A stretch of 64,000 bases of DNA from positions 173,070 to 237,069 of the forward strand of contig NZ_CAJHBS010000003.1 in NCBI RefSeq assembly GCF_904846705.1. The letters run 5' to 3'. Below are positions 18,045 to 28,149 of the stretch, in pieces. This DNA is from Psychrobacter sp. Pi2-52. Lineage in GTDB: Bacteria > Pseudomonadota > Gammaproteobacteria > Pseudomonadales > Moraxellaceae. The notes beneath the pieces were generated by a model. That model searched no databases. It had not been told where the DNA came from and was given only the letters and a program-made list of their open reading frames with translations. Made by a program: the position numbers and the translations under genes. How positions within the stretch are numbered: position 1 is the first letter of the stretch; every line of letters starts with the position of its first letter.

Positions 18045-19544
18045 ATGAACGGAGTTTCTAGTGGCGTGCTGATATCACTCGGCGCCTATTTCTTAGTGAT
18101 GATTGGGATTGGTGTTTACGCTTATTTTAAGCAAGCCAATGATACTGAAGGCTATATGTTAGGGGGTCGTAACTTAGGCCCAGCAGTAACCGCACTTTCT
18201 GCAGGTGCATCAGATATGTCAGGTTGGTTACTACTTGGCTTACCTGGTTATATGTTTGCCGATGGTGTGGTCAGTATTTGGATTGCGCTAGGTTTGACAT
18301 TAGGTGCATTATTAAACTATCTCATCGTAGCACCTCGCCTTCGTGTTTATACCGAAGTGGCTGACAACGCTATCACCCTACCTGATTATTTCGCCAACCG
18401 TTTTGAAGACAAGTCGCACATGCTACGCGTCATCTCAGCCGTGGTCATCATTCTATTCTTTACCGTCTATACCGCTGCAAGTCTTGTAGGTGGTGGTAAA
18501 CTCTTCGAAAGCTCACTTAACCTATCGTATAGCACTGGCCTATGGGTTACTGCTGGTGTGGTTGTGGCTTATACGCTATTCGGTGGTTTCTTAGCAGTAT
18601 CTATGACCGATTTCGTACAGGGCGTCATCATGCTGTTTGCCATGGTAATCGTACCTGTCGTTGCCTTTACTGATCTTGGTGGTATTTCAGCCACTACAGA
18701 AGCGGTTAGAAACATCGACCCTACCCTTTTAGACGTTACTAGCGGTATGAGTGTCATCGGTATTATCTCACTCATGGCATGGGGCTTAGGTTACTTTGGC
18801 CAACCGCATATTATCGTACGTTTTATGGCGATTCGTTCAGTGAGAGATGTACCGACTGCACGTAATATCGGTATGAGCTGGATGGTTGTGAGCCTTGTTG
18901 GTTCACTAATGACTGGTTTTGCTGGTCGTGCTTATGTACAAAAAACTGCGATGACGCTAGACGATCCTGAAACTATCTTCTTAGTATTCACTCAGTTCTT
19001 GTTCCATCCATTGGTTTCAGGTTTCCTATTAGCAGCTATTTTAGCAGCAATTATGAGTACTATCTCATCGCAGCTATTGGTTGTATCAAGCTCTCTAACC
19101 AAAGATGTATACAAACTATTCTTTGATAAAGACGCACCAGAAGCTCGCCAGGTATTGGTTGGTCGTATCTCAGTTATCATTGTCGCTATTGTTGCCATTA
19201 TGCTAGCGTCTAACCCAGATAGCTCAGTATTGAACCTAGTTTCTAATGCATGGGCAGGATTCGGTGCAGCGTTTGGTCCATTGGTTATCTTCAGCCTTAC
19301 ATGGCGTGGTATGAACCGTAATGGTGCTGTTGCTGGTATGGTTGTTGGTGCGTTGACTGTTATCCTATGGATCTATGGTCCTTTCCAAGTAGATGGTATG
19401 GCACTAAATAGCTGGTTATATGCTATCGTTCCAGGCTTTATCTTAAGTACTATCGCTATCTTTGCCGTTAGTATCATGACTGGTGGCCCAAGACCTTCAG
19501 TTTCTGCTAAGTACAAAGAGATGGAGCTAAACTTAAACAAATAA
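18045..19544 (+). CDS. putP: Sodium/proline symporter
   Basis: This is a 499-residue inner membrane carrier of the SSS family with about 13 membrane segments. It imports L-proline with Na+ for use as nutrient or osmoprotectant. Diagnostic segments include GYMLGGRNLGPAVTALSAGASDMSGWLL in the first helices (ASDMSGW is the PutP Na+/proline motif), NAITLPDYFANRFED, WGLGYFGQPHIIVRFMAIRS and the late AAIMSTISSQLLVVSSSLTKD. Length equals the E. coli protein closely. TTAAGGACAAT lies upstream of the ATG. It is transcribed alone between two terminators; no putA lies nearby. Confidence 0.94.
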   Translation: MNGVSSGVLISLGAYFLVMIGIGVYAYFKQANDTEGYMLGGRNLGPAVTALSAGASDMSGWLLLGLPGYMFADGVVSIWIALGLTLGALLNYLIVAPRLRVYTEVADNAITLPDYFANRFEDKSHMLRVISAVVIILFFTVYTAASLVGGGKLFESSLNLSYSTGLWVTAGVVVAYTLFGGFLAVSMTDFVQGVIMLFAMVIVPVVAFTDLGGISATTEAVRNIDPTLLDVTSGMSVIGIISLMAWGLGYFGQPHIIVRFMAIRSVRDVPTARNIGMSWMVVSLVGSLMTGFAGRAYVQKTAMTLDDPETIFLVFTQFLFHPLVSGFLLAAILAAIMSTISSQLLVVSSSLTKDVYKLFFDKDAPEARQVLVGRISVIIVAIVAIMLASNPDSSVLNLVSNAWAGFGAAFGPLVIFSLTWRGMNRNGAVAGMVVGALTVILWIYGPFQVDGMALNSWLYAIVPGFILSTIAIFAVSIMTGGPRPSVSAKYKEMELNLNK

Positions 19545-19574
19545 GTTTACGTAAAATCTTAAGATTATTGTTAT

Positions 19575-19609
19575 AAAAAAACCTCGTCATTATTGGCGAG
19601 GTTTTTTTT
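19575..19609 (+). terminator. Terminator of putP
   Basis: ACCTCG (19581-19586) pairs with CGAGGT (19597-19602), with A-rich sequence before the stem and a run of eight T after it. Confidence 0.88.
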
Positions 19610-20083
19610 ATGAGTAACGATTTAGTATATGCAATCTACTACAGTATCAAACCATGAGAACTTATGACAAATGAGACAGTTGTATGGACAAAGATAGTAG
19701 TATCTGATAACTCTGTGATGGATGTACTACGCTAGATTGTCCTAGCCTATTTGGCAGTCCAACTGCTGCTCACTTCTACGAAGTAGACCTTATTAATGCA
19801 ACTACTTCTCTTTAGCATTGTATTTTACTATCTTCTCATACGTATACATCGTTGTATACCTTGAGTATATTATGCTGTTATTAACAGCTTACTTACTAAA
19901 TATTCGATAAGATATAAGTACGTATCTGCTCTTGATCCAAAGGATATGCGTTATACATGGATACGGAGCTAAACTAAGCAAATGAAATATAGCTATGCTA
20001 TATGAATTAGTACTATAAAGATTATCTTTGCTGTTCTACTTAGATATAAATATGAATAATCAAATATTTTTTAGAAGTTGCAT
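19610..20083. other. Empty AT-rich intergenic stretch
   Basis: About 470 bases between two terminators. I see no gene, no repeat and no RNA I recognise. The word GGAGCTAAACT at 19965-19975 repeats part of the 3' end of putP (19523-19533), too short to claim a decayed copy. Confidence 0.4.
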
Positions 20084-20116
20084 AAAAAAGCGACCCATCA
20101 TAGGTCGCTTTTTTAT
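20084..20116 (-). terminator. Terminator of the first FadL-type gene
   Basis: AAAAAAGCGACC (20084-20095) pairs with GGTCGCTTTTTT (20103-20114). It serves the minus-strand gene ending at 20140. The stem sequence resembles the terminator of the neighbouring paralogue. Confidence 0.85.
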
Positions 20117-20139
20117 TATTTAACAATTATATAAGAAGA

Positions 20140-21573
20140 TTATTTCGCTTGATAAGAAAGCTTCACACCAGCGATATAGCCATCATTGTCTTGGAAATCG
20201 CCAACGATTTTTCCTGTTGGCAGTTGCCCTTTAGCATCACCGAACCACAAGTATTTACCACCGGCTGATACTGCCCAGTTCTCAGTCACGTTGTACTTGG
20301 CACCAAGACCGACACTATAGTAGCCATCAATAGGACCTAATGATGTTGTTGGATCACCAGCACCACTGTCCCAACCAACCGTACCGCTGATCGCAAGTGC
20401 TGGTGCGACACGCTTGGCCAGACCAAGCTCTACTTGCCACTGGTCATCATCATACTCAACCAAGTTTAGACCATTAGGAGGATAACGTCCTTGACTGGCT
20501 TCGTTATATAAAGGCGGAGTCAAGACGAAATCACTCCACGGTACCCAGCGTACTTTTGCGGTTGCTAATGTTGTGGGGTTAATACCGGTTTGAAAATCAA
20601 AGTTGACTGACTTAGGTGTGGTGACTTCAATTTTCCCAGTTCGAGACGCCGGAAGAGTACCAGCACTTAGAACTGGTGCTGCAGGATATGACTCGAATGT
20701 GTCAGCATCGTGATCGATCTCAGAACGATAAGTCAACGCAGCTTTCAATGCAATTTCAGGCTTACTATATGCGATACCTGCGATATAACCATAGTCCATA
20801 TCAGGGCTCATATGCGAGGTATAGCCAGTAGCAGGTCCATATGCTGTACCACGTAATGCTGTATCAGCTTGAATACGTTGTGCTACTGGACCACCATATA
20901 CTTGGAAGTTTTTATTAGCACCAAACTTCATACCAAGAATAGCCGTTAAACTTTCACTACGCACTTCTACTTTAGTATTTTCACCAGCAGTATCGAATTC
21001 TGCTTGTGCAATTGCGACTGCTGGAGCTAATGCTGTTAATGTACCTTGTTGTGTAGGTGTTAATGTACCGCCGTTTGCAACTAAAGTCTGAAGGTTATTT
21101 ACTGTCGTTGCTGCTGATGCAAAATCTTCAGCGGCAGTCCCAAATGGTCCGCCTGGTCCAATAGCTCCACCTGAAATAGCTGAGATCGTGGCATCACGGT
21201 CATTCTGCGCTACGAAATTGCTTTGAGTATACTCAGCAGAAGCGCCAAAAGGCTCATCATATAGGACACCAATACTAAATGTGTCATTGATATCAGTTTT
21301 TACGCCATAACGGAAAAAATCATAGGATTCAGCGATATCACCTGTTTTCTCGCCACGCACATAGGTATTGCTAGTCGGAACATCATTAGCACTATCGTAG
21401 CCACTTACATCGGCATCGATATAGGTATAAACGGCTTCAGCATAGGTTCCATCTTGGAAAAAAGCGGTGACATCCTGACCTGAACGATCAAGACCAGCAG
21501 CATTAGTCATGCTAGCGACAGAGAGAGTAGCGATTGCTACTGCAAGGGTTTTCAAGTGAAAGGTAGTGCGCAT
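20140..21573 (-). CDS. FadL/OmpP1-family outer membrane transporter, paralogue with expanded loop
   Basis: The 477-residue protein has a signal peptide ending at SMTNAAG and the FadL-type N-terminus (LDRSGQDVTAFFQDGTYAEAVYTY). Beta strands run through the chain to a C-terminal strand ending YIAGVKLSYQAK. FadL channels carry long-chain fatty acids or other hydrophobic compounds across the outer membrane. It is closely related to the next gene along most of its length. It carries an extra segment of about 70 residues at roughly residues 125-200, rich in Ala, Gly and Thr (AISGGAIGPGGPFG, then VANGGTLTPTQQG), where the paralogue has only NNNFVDANGEG. Substrate is unknown. Both genes have their own leader and terminator, so they are expressed separately. 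Confidence 0.88.
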   Translation of the reverse strand: MRTTFHLKTLAVAIATLSVASMTNAAGLDRSGQDVTAFFQDGTYAEAVYTYIDADVSGYDSANDVPTSNTYVRGEKTGDIAESYDFFRYGVKTDINDTFSIGVLYDEPFGASAEYTQSNFVAQNDRDATISAISGGAIGPGGPFGTAAEDFASAATTVNNLQTLVANGGTLTPTQQGTLTALAPAVAIAQAEFDTAGENTKVEVRSESLTAILGMKFGANKNFQVYGGPVAQRIQADTALRGTAYGPATGYTSHMSPDMDYGYIAGIAYSKPEIALKAALTYRSEIDHDADTFESYPAAPVLSAGTLPASRTGKIEVTTPKSVNFDFQTGINPTTLATAKVRWVPWSDFVLTPPLYNEASQGRYPPNGLNLVEYDDDQWQVELGLAKRVAPALAISGTVGWDSGAGDPTTSLGPIDGYYSVGLGAKYNVTENWAVSAGGKYLWFGDAKGQLPTGKIVGDFQDNDGYIAGVKLSYQAK

Positions 21574-21946
21574 TATGTATCTCCAACGGTCCTTGTTGTA
21601 TTACTACTTTAATAATCAGTATTTAGCATTAATTTACCAAACATTGGAACTATTAAAGTCGTGTCCTAAGTTGAATACTAATGCCTTTTTGACACTAAAA
21701 CAACAATTAAAGTGCTTTATTTCTCAATTATGACTGAACAGTACAAATAAGATATAAATCAAACAATGTCGTTTACTTCTACTTTTAAATGTGAATTTTC
21801 TGAAATATATATTTATAGGAGAATTTTTCTTTGAGATAAAACGGGTTCACTATGACTGTAATACTGCCTATAAAAAAAGCGACCCATAAAGGATCGCTCT
21901 TTTATCAATAACATCTAAAAAATTTGCTGTATAGCTAAGTTGTGAA
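21574..21946. other. Leader of first FadL-type gene and terminator of the second
   Basis: The minus-strand hairpin at 21873-21902 (AGCGACCC / GGATCGCT with one mismatch, then T-rich) ends the paralogue at 21947-23155. The remainder is the AT-rich leader of the first gene and shares blocks such as ACTAAAACAAC with the leader upstream of 23155, so the duplication included regulatory DNA. Confidence 0.6.
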
Positions 21947-23155
21947 TTACTGAGCTTGGTAAGAAACCTTTACACCAAGTACAAAGCCATCGTTGCTGTC
22001 AAAGTCACTCACAACTGTTTTGCTTGGGATTTGTCCTTCTGCATCACCAAGCCATAGATACTTACCACCAGCTGATATCGCCCAGTTTTCAGTGACATTA
22101 TATTTAGCACCTAGACCCGCGCTATAGTAACCTTCAGTAGGACCTAATGATGTCACAGGGTTGCCAGCACCACTATCCCAACCGACAGTACCACTTACTG
22201 CTAGTGCTGGCGCTAGGCGTTTAGCAAGCCCTAGCTCTACTTGCCACTGATCATCGTCATAGCTGACTAAATCCAAACCTTCAGCAGGAATGCCAGCACC
22301 TAAAGGTGAAGCTGCTAGTGCTTGGCTAACACCATTATATGACGATGGAGTAATAGCAAAATCGCTCCATGGTACCCAGCGTACTTTAGCAGTCGCTAAA
22401 GTTGTAGCATTAATACCAGTTTGGAAGTCAAAGTTTACTGATTCAGGTGTAGTAATCTCAATACTATCAACACTATTTGTTGGAAGACTAAAAATATCAG
22501 CATTTGGATAACTTTCAGAAGCTTGAGCATTATGTTCAATCTCAGAACGATACGTTAACGCCGCTTTTAATGCAATTTCAGGCTTACTATAAGCAACACC
22601 AGCTAACCAGCCATAATCTTGGTCAGCATTGATATGTGTACTATAACCATCTGCTATAGAATAAGCTTGTCCACGTAGTTTTACATCAGCTTGGACGCGT
22701 TGAGCAACGGGGCCACCATATACTTGGAAGTTCTTATTTTCACCGAATTTTGCACCTATGATACCCGTAATACTTTCAGTTCTTACTTCTACGTTAGTAC
22801 CTTCACCGTTTGCATCTACAAAGTTATTGTTACCAGTATAATCAGCGGCAGCACCAAAAGGCTCATCATATAAGATACCAACACTAAATGTATCGTTGAT
22901 ATCTGTTTTTACACCATAACGGAAAAAGTCATAAGACTCTGCAATATCATTAATCTTATTTCTGTCAACTGATGTATCCTCACCAGTCACATCAGCATCG
23001 ATATAGGTATAAACAGCTTCTGCATAGGTACCATCTTGTAGGAATGCGGTGATATCTTGACCTGAGCGATCAAGGCCAGCAGCACTAGCGACGCTAGCAA
23101 CAGAAAAAGTAGCAACAGCTACTGCAAGAGTTTTTAAATGAAAGGTGTGGCGCAT
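21947..23155 (-). CDS. FadL/OmpP1-family outer membrane transporter
   Basis: The 402-residue protein has a signal peptide ending at SVASAAG followed by the FadL N-terminal plug-like segment LDRSGQDITAFLQDGTYAEA. It is a close tandem paralogue of the preceding gene, sharing SYDFFRYGVKTDINDTFS, YGGPVAQR, the ALTYRSEI strand and the GAKYNVTENWA segment. At 402 residues it is nearer the usual FadL length. It should form a 14-stranded barrel importing hydrophobic substrates, but which ones cannot be told from sequence. The ribosome binding site region GGAGATATAAA lies directly upstream of the start. Tandem duplication is evident in both coding and flanking sequence. Confidence 0.88.
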   Translation of the reverse strand: MRHTFHLKTLAVAVATFSVASVASAAGLDRSGQDITAFLQDGTYAEAVYTYIDADVTGEDTSVDRNKINDIAESYDFFRYGVKTDINDTFSVGILYDEPFGAAADYTGNNNFVDANGEGTNVEVRTESITGIIGAKFGENKNFQVYGGPVAQRVQADVKLRGQAYSIADGYSTHINADQDYGWLAGVAYSKPEIALKAALTYRSEIEHNAQASESYPNADIFSLPTNSVDSIEITTPESVNFDFQTGINATTLATAKVRWVPWSDFAITPSSYNGVSQALAASPLGAGIPAEGLDLVSYDDDQWQVELGLAKRLAPALAVSGTVGWDSGAGNPVTSLGPTEGYYSAGLGAKYNVTENWAISAGGKYLWLGDAEGQIPSKTVVSDFDSNDGFVLGVKVSYQAQ

Positions 23156-23373
23156 TTTATATCTCCAAACATCCGCATTGTTTTACTGTTTTACCTAGTT
23201 TTAATAGGCAATCAGCATCCGAGGTGGAAGATAGTAAAGACTTTTTAATACTAAAACAACTACAAAAACACATTATTTCTATGTTATGACCACATAGTCA
23301 TCAGACAGTATCTATATATAAAAATACGTATATATCTTCCGCTATTAGATGCTTTCTTTCCAAATTCTACTCA

Positions 23374-23631
23374 TTAATAATGTGGCGGTCTGTCTGCCAT
23401 TACATCAAATGGTGCAATACCGCTTTCCGTATCTTGACCTTCAATCTGTTTATAAATCAGCTGTAGTTGACGTTGCAGCGTATGAATATCTCTGTCTTGT
23501 CGCGTGATTACGTCATCCAGTCGTTCGACGGTCACTTCAAGATGCGCGAGGCTCATTTGCAAATCGATTACTTGGGCTTGCAGATCATCTTGCACTGTAG
23601 AAGTATCGGTTGTAGTTTTAGATTGGTTCAT
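23374..23631 (-). CDS. slyX: SlyX family protein
   Basis: An 85-residue, almost entirely coiled-coil protein (LQMSLAHLEVTVERLDDVI, then LQRQLQLIYKQIE) ending in the DRPPHY signature of SlyX. SlyX is a small cytoplasmic protein of unknown function. It was named from its linkage to slyD in E. coli, where the two are neighbours; no slyD is next to it here. GAGAAAAAT precedes the ATG. The gene is divergent from uup. Confidence 0.9.
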   Translation of the reverse strand: MNQSKTTTDTSTVQDDLQAQVIDLQMSLAHLEVTVERLDDVITRQDRDIHTLQRQLQLIYKQIEGQDTESGIAPFDVMADRPPHY

Positions 23632-23871
23632 ATTTTTCTCTAGATCATAGTAAGTATTAAAGTGAAAGAATGGATTATTAAGGGGTTCAAGGAGTACTGT
23701 AGATTAGAGATAAATCTATAATAATAGTCGTTAAATAGCATCCATTAGTAAAAGCAATAAATAGTACTGATAAAACTATTTACTCCCACTACAGTGATGC
23801 GGTGGCATGTTATACTGCAGGCAATTTTGCAACAACCCCTACCTCACTATTATATAAGCTTAAGATACTCT

Positions 23872-25815
23872 ATGGCACTGATTCATTTAAAAGACATTCA
23901 CTTAGCCTTTGGCGTCGCGCCTGTTCTTGATGGTATTGATTTTTCTATCAATACAGGCGAGCGTGTGTGCTTGATTGGCCGCAACGGCGAAGGTAAATCC
24001 ACTTTGTTTAAACTGATCAATGGCTCATTGCAGCCTGACAGTGGCGAGATTATTACCAACAGTAGCATGCGTGTAGCGATGCTAGAGCAAGACGTTCCCG
24101 AGACCAGCGGTCGCATATTAGACATCGTTATGGGCGGTAGTCGTCGTACGGCTGATTTGCTCATTAACTATAATAAGCAAGTCGATATGTGCGCGAATGG
24201 CGATATGGATGCCTGTGAGCACATGGCGACCCTACAGCATGATATCGATGCGGTGCATGGTTGGGACTTGGAGCGCGATGCCATGCGTCTGATTACGACC
24301 ATGGGCCTTAATCCAGAAGATGACTTATCATCTCTATCTGGTGGTCGTAAACGCCGCGTGTTACTTGCTCGGGCGCTAGTTACTAAGCCTGATGTGCTAC
24401 TACTAGATGAGCCAACCAACCATTTGGATGTTGAAAGTATCGAATGGTTAGAGCGCTTTTTGCTTGACTGGCAAGGCCTGACGTTGTTGTTCGTGACTCA
24501 TGATAGAGCATTCGTCAATAAACTATCGACTCGCATTATTGAGCTTGACCGTGGCCAATTGACCAGCTATGACGTGACACAAGGCGAAGGTGGCTACGCG
24601 CGCTATCAAGAGCTAAAAGAGCTACAGTTACAAGCTGAAGAAAAGAACAATGCCAACTTTGATAAAAAACTGGCACAAGAAGAAGTTTGGATTCGTCAAG
24701 GTATCAAAGCCCGTCGTACCCGTAACGAAGGCCGTGTACGTGAACTAAAGGCCTTACGTGAAGAGCGCAGCGATCGCCGTGAGCAAGTGGGCAATGTAAA
24801 CATCACCATGGGCCAAGGCGAGAAAAGCGGCAAGCTTGTCTGTAAAGTCAAAAACTTACATCTTGAATATGACGGCAACGTCTTGGTAGATGATTTTACG
24901 ACTACTATTATGCGTGGCGATAAGATTGGTATTGTCGGCCCTAACGGTGCCGGCAAAACTACGCTTATTAAAGCCCTACTCGACATGTCTGATGACGAAG
25001 TCACTAAGTCTGGTAGTGTCGAATTAGGTACTAATCTGAAAATTGCATTCTTCGATCAGTTGCGTGATCAATTGGATCTTGAAGCGAGCGTTGCGCAAAA
25101 CGTTTCGGAAGGCTCTGACTTTGTCGAAGTTGGTGGCCGTAAGACGCACATCATGAGCTACTTGCAAGATTTCTTATTTGCACCAGAGCGTGCACGTACA
25201 CCTGTCAAAGCACTGTCTGGTGGTGAGCGTAACCGAGTACTACTTGCCAAGCAGTTATTAAAACCTGCCAATATTTTGGTACTCGATGAGCCAACCAACG
25301 ATTTGGATATGGCAACACTTGAGCTATTAGAAGAGTCAGTCGCCAGCTTTGGTGGTACGATTTTGCTGATCAGTCATGATCGCTCATTCATGGACAACGT
25401 CGTTACCTCTACGTGGGTGTTTGGCGAAGATGAAGATGGCAAAGGCACTGTTAGTGAGTATGTAGGTGGTTATCAAGAGTACCTCGTACAAAAGAACCGC
25501 GAAGAAGCATCCCGTGCCGCCAAAGCACCTGCCAACAATGCAGCTAGTAATAAAGCGACAAACAAGTCTGGCGCAGCAGCGAAGCCAAATAAGGCAGCCA
25601 AAAAGCTAAATTATAATGATCAACGCGAACTGGATAACTTGCCAAAAGAAATCGCTGCACTCGAAGCAGAACAAGCTCAATTGCAAGAAAAGCTGGCCGA
25701 TGGCTCTTGGTTCAATACTGACTTTGATGCGGCGACAGCTGCTAGTGAGCGTCTCCTAACCATTGAAGATGAGATGATGCACAAGCTTGAACGTTGGAGT
25801 GAGCTTGAAGGCTAA
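23872..25815 (+). CDS. uup: ABC-F ATPase Uup
   Basis: This 647-residue soluble protein has two ABC ATPase domains and no membrane segment. Domain 1 has Walker A GRNGEGKST, signature LSGGRKRRVLLARAL and Walker B LLLDEPTNHLD. Domain 2 has GPNGAGKTT, LSGGERNRVLLAKQL and LVLDEPTNDLD. Between them is the charged ABC-F linker (RRTRNEGRVRELKALREERS). The C-terminal region after residue 565 is an Ala/Lys-rich spacer and a coiled coil (IAALEAEQAQLQEKL), which is the Uup DNA-binding extension. ABC-F proteins act on the ribosome; Uup also affects transposon excision and chromosome stability. I start at the ATG at 23872 (MALIHLKDI), the family N-terminus, not at the upstream ATG at 23794. Confidence 0.95.
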   Translation: MALIHLKDIHLAFGVAPVLDGIDFSINTGERVCLIGRNGEGKSTLFKLINGSLQPDSGEIITNSSMRVAMLEQDVPETSGRILDIVMGGSRRTADLLINYNKQVDMCANGDMDACEHMATLQHDIDAVHGWDLERDAMRLITTMGLNPEDDLSSLSGGRKRRVLLARALVTKPDVLLLDEPTNHLDVESIEWLERFLLDWQGLTLLFVTHDRAFVNKLSTRIIELDRGQLTSYDVTQGEGGYARYQELKELQLQAEEKNNANFDKKLAQEEVWIRQGIKARRTRNEGRVRELKALREERSDRREQVGNVNITMGQGEKSGKLVCKVKNLHLEYDGNVLVDDFTTTIMRGDKIGIVGPNGAGKTTLIKALLDMSDDEVTKSGSVELGTNLKIAFFDQLRDQLDLEASVAQNVSEGSDFVEVGGRKTHIMSYLQDFLFAPERARTPVKALSGGERNRVLLAKQLLKPANILVLDEPTNDLDMATLELLEESVASFGGTILLISHDRSFMDNVVTSTWVFGEDEDGKGTVSEYVGGYQEYLVQKNREEASRAAKAPANNAASNKATNKSGAAAKPNKAAKKLNYNDQRELDNLPKEIAALEAEQAQLQEKLADGSWFNTDFDAATAASERLLTIEDEMMHKLERWSELEG

Positions 25816-26336
25816 TAATGGCAGTTCTCTAGCCACATTTATTAGAATATCGCATATGTACTTTGCATTGCGTATTTCGATAAACTAGTTTCTGATAGTC
25901 TGACAAAACATTATTAATTATTATGAAGACATCACCACTTTATTATATAGAGTGGTGATATTTGTTTTACAGCAACTTACAAAGTAGTTAGATGGTGAAA
26001 GTTAGTGAACATTACCTTAATTTCAAGTATCATTCGCTATTGCTGAAAATCCTTATTATTTATAAGGTCATCACATCATAATCCTTGTTAAAGCAAAGTT
26101 AGCGTTAAACGTTGATAATCCAACTGTTTTGGTTTGATTATCATATTCAACCTTCTAATATGTCCTATTGAGGTTGCTTTATTTTTAACACAATAATTTA
26201 TTTTATCACCGAAATAGCTTAGAATAGCAACAATTAGCAAAATTAGGCACAGCTAAAGTGGCTTGATATTGTATATTTTCTAAGCCACAAACCCAGTGTG
26301 GGATAATCCCATTTCATTCACCTGGAGGAAGTATTA
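25816..26336. other. Intergenic region between uup and petA
   Basis: A hairpin ATCACCACT (25931-25939) / AGTGGTGAT (25951-25959) with a weak T-rich tail is the likely uup terminator. The remaining 370 bases are AT-rich and hold the petA promoter; I could not single out boxes with confidence. GGAGGAAG sits just upstream of petA. Confidence 0.5.
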
Positions 26337-26921
26337 ATGAGCCAAGCCGAAGGCGTTAATGTACAACGCCGTAGAGTTCTTATTGCCTCAACTGCCGCGA
26401 TTGGTGCAGCTGGGGTAGCTGCCGTGGCGACACCTTTTGTCCGTTCTTGGTACCCAAGCGCTAAAGCTGAGGCTGCAGGGGCTGCAGTGACCCAAGATAT
26501 TGGTTCTATCGAAGATGGACAAATGATCGTCGTCAAATACCGTGGTAAACCTATTTATGTGGTTAAGCGCACCGAAGACATGGTTGCAGGACTAGAGTCA
26601 GTTAAACCTCTATTATCTGATCCTGAGTCTGATGCGTCTCTACAACCTGAATATTGCAAAAATCCTACTCGCTCTTTAGATCCAACCGTATTGGTTGTCG
26701 AAGGCGTTTGCACACATTTGGGCTGTGCACCAAACTACCGTCCTGATGTGGGCGCGGTGGATTTAGGTGGTAATGATTGGTACGGCGGATTTTTCTGTCC
26801 GTGTCACGGGTCAAAATATGACTTAGCAGGTCGCGTGTATAGCGGCGTCCCTGCACCACTTAATTTACCCGTTCCAGAATATGGTATGGATGGTACCATC
26901 TTGACGGTTGGGGAGGCTTAA
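26337..26921 (+). CDS. petA: Ubiquinol-cytochrome c reductase, Rieske iron-sulfur subunit
   Basis: The 194-residue Rieske protein of the cytochrome bc1 complex moves electrons from ubiquinol to cytochrome c1. It has a twin-arginine-type N-terminus (QRRRVLIAS) leading into one membrane anchor that stays uncleaved. The periplasmic cluster domain has both Rieske boxes, CTHLGC and CPCHGS, giving two Cys and two His ligands, and the usual disulfide pair. The first gene of petABC; the petB start follows by one base. GGAGGAAG gives a strong ribosome binding site. Length is normal. Confidence 0.97.
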   Translation: MSQAEGVNVQRRRVLIASTAAIGAAGVAAVATPFVRSWYPSAKAEAAGAAVTQDIGSIEDGQMIVVKYRGKPIYVVKRTEDMVAGLESVKPLLSDPESDASLQPEYCKNPTRSLDPTVLVVEGVCTHLGCAPNYRPDVGAVDLGGNDWYGGFFCPCHGSKYDLAGRVYSGVPAPLNLPVPEYGMDGTILTVGEA

Positions 26922-26922
26922 T

Positions 26923-28149
26923 ATGAGTATGGGTAAAAAGTTAATGCATTGGGTGGACGCGCGTTTTCCAGCGACCGAAACCTATGAATACCATATGTCA
27001 AAGTACTACGCACCAAAGAACTTTAACTTTTGGTACTTCTTTGGCGTGCTATCAATGATTGTACTGGTTAACCAATTGGTGACTGGTATATGGCTTACGA
27101 TGATGTACAACCCAAGTGCCGAAGGGGCATTTGCGTCTGTTGAATACATCATGCGTGACGTAAAAGGTGGTTGGCTCATTCGCTATATGCACTCAACCGG
27201 CGCATCTGCGTTTTTCGTCGTTGTATACCTGCATATGTTCCGCGCCTTGCTATACGGTTCATACCAAAAACCTCGTGAGCTTATCTGGCTCATCGGTATG
27301 GGTATCTACCTAGCACTTATGGCAGAAGGTTTCTTCGGTTACCTACTACCTTGGGGCAACATGTCATTCTGGGGTGCACAGGTTATCTTGAACTTACCTG
27401 CAGCGCTACCTGTTATTGGTGATGGCCTTGCTGAATGGGTACGTGGTGACTATATCATCTCTGGTATTACTCTAAACCGTTTCTTTGCTCTACACGTTGT
27501 TGCTATTCCATTAGTACTCGTGGGCCTAGTATTTATGCATATTGTGGCGTTGCACCATGTGGGTTCGAACAACCCTGATGGCATCGACATCAAAAAGCTA
27601 AAAGACAAAAATGGTGTGCCTTTAGACGGTATCGAATTCCATCCGTACTACACCGTGCATGACATGGTTGGTATCGTAGTATTCTTTATCTGTTTCTTTG
27701 CAGTGGTATTCTTCTTCCCAGAAGGCGGCGGTTTCTTCCTTGAGCCACCAAACTTTGAGACAGCGAACTCACTGAAAACACCAGCGCATATTGCACCAGT
27801 ATGGTACTACACGCCTTTCTACGCTATCTTGCGTGCTGTTCCTGATAAGCTTGGTGGTGTTATCGCAATGGGTGCTGCAATTGCTGTATTGTTCTTGATT
27901 CCATGGCTTGATAGATCGCCTGTACGCTCTATGCGTTACAAAGGTATCTTGTCTAAAATCGCGCTTACTGTATTTGCTATTAGCTTTGTTGTATTGGGCT
28001 ACTTGGGTGCGACACCTGCTACCCCAACGGCAACTATCATGGCTCGTGTATTCACGATTCTATATTTCTTGTTTTTCTTACTGATGCCGTTCTACACTGC
28101 CATTGAGAAGTGTAAACAGCCACCAGAACGCGTTACCGGAGGTCACTAA
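26923..28149 (+). CDS. petB: Cytochrome b of the bc1 complex
   Basis: The 408-residue inner membrane subunit binds two haems b and forms both quinone sites. Eight membrane helices are predicted. The first haem-ligand region is seen in RYMHSTGASAFFVVVYLHM, the Qo-site glutamate region is FVFHP-like here as AEGFFGYLLPWGNMSFWG and the later helices, and a second histidine pair is in FFALHVVAIPL and VFMHIVALHHVG. I start at the ATG at 26923, which has GGGGAGG upstream; the frame also opens at 26908 but overlaps petA. The stop codon overlaps the start of petC by one base (TAATG), indicating coupled translation. Confidence 0.96.
   Translation: MSMGKKLMHWVDARFPATETYEYHMSKYYAPKNFNFWYFFGVLSMIVLVNQLVTGIWLTMMYNPSAEGAFASVEYIMRDVKGGWLIRYMHSTGASAFFVVVYLHMFRALLYGSYQKPRELIWLIGMGIYLALMAEGFFGYLLPWGNMSFWGAQVILNLPAALPVIGDGLAEWVRGDYIISGITLNRFFALHVVAIPLVLVGLVFMHIVALHHVGSNNPDGIDIKKLKDKNGVPLDGIEFHPYYTVHDMVGIVVFFICFFAVVFFFPEGGGFFLEPPNFETANSLKTPAHIAPVWYYTPFYAILRAVPDKLGGVIAMGAAIAVLFLIPWLDRSPVRSMRYKGILSKIALTVFAISFVVLGYLGATPATPTATIMARVFTILYFLFFLLMPFYTAIEKCKQPPERVTGGH

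Noticed and set aside
19955..19990. Decayed second putP 3' end
   Set aside because: Only an 11-base word (GGAGCTAAACT) is shared with the putP end, and the surrounding sequence does not align.
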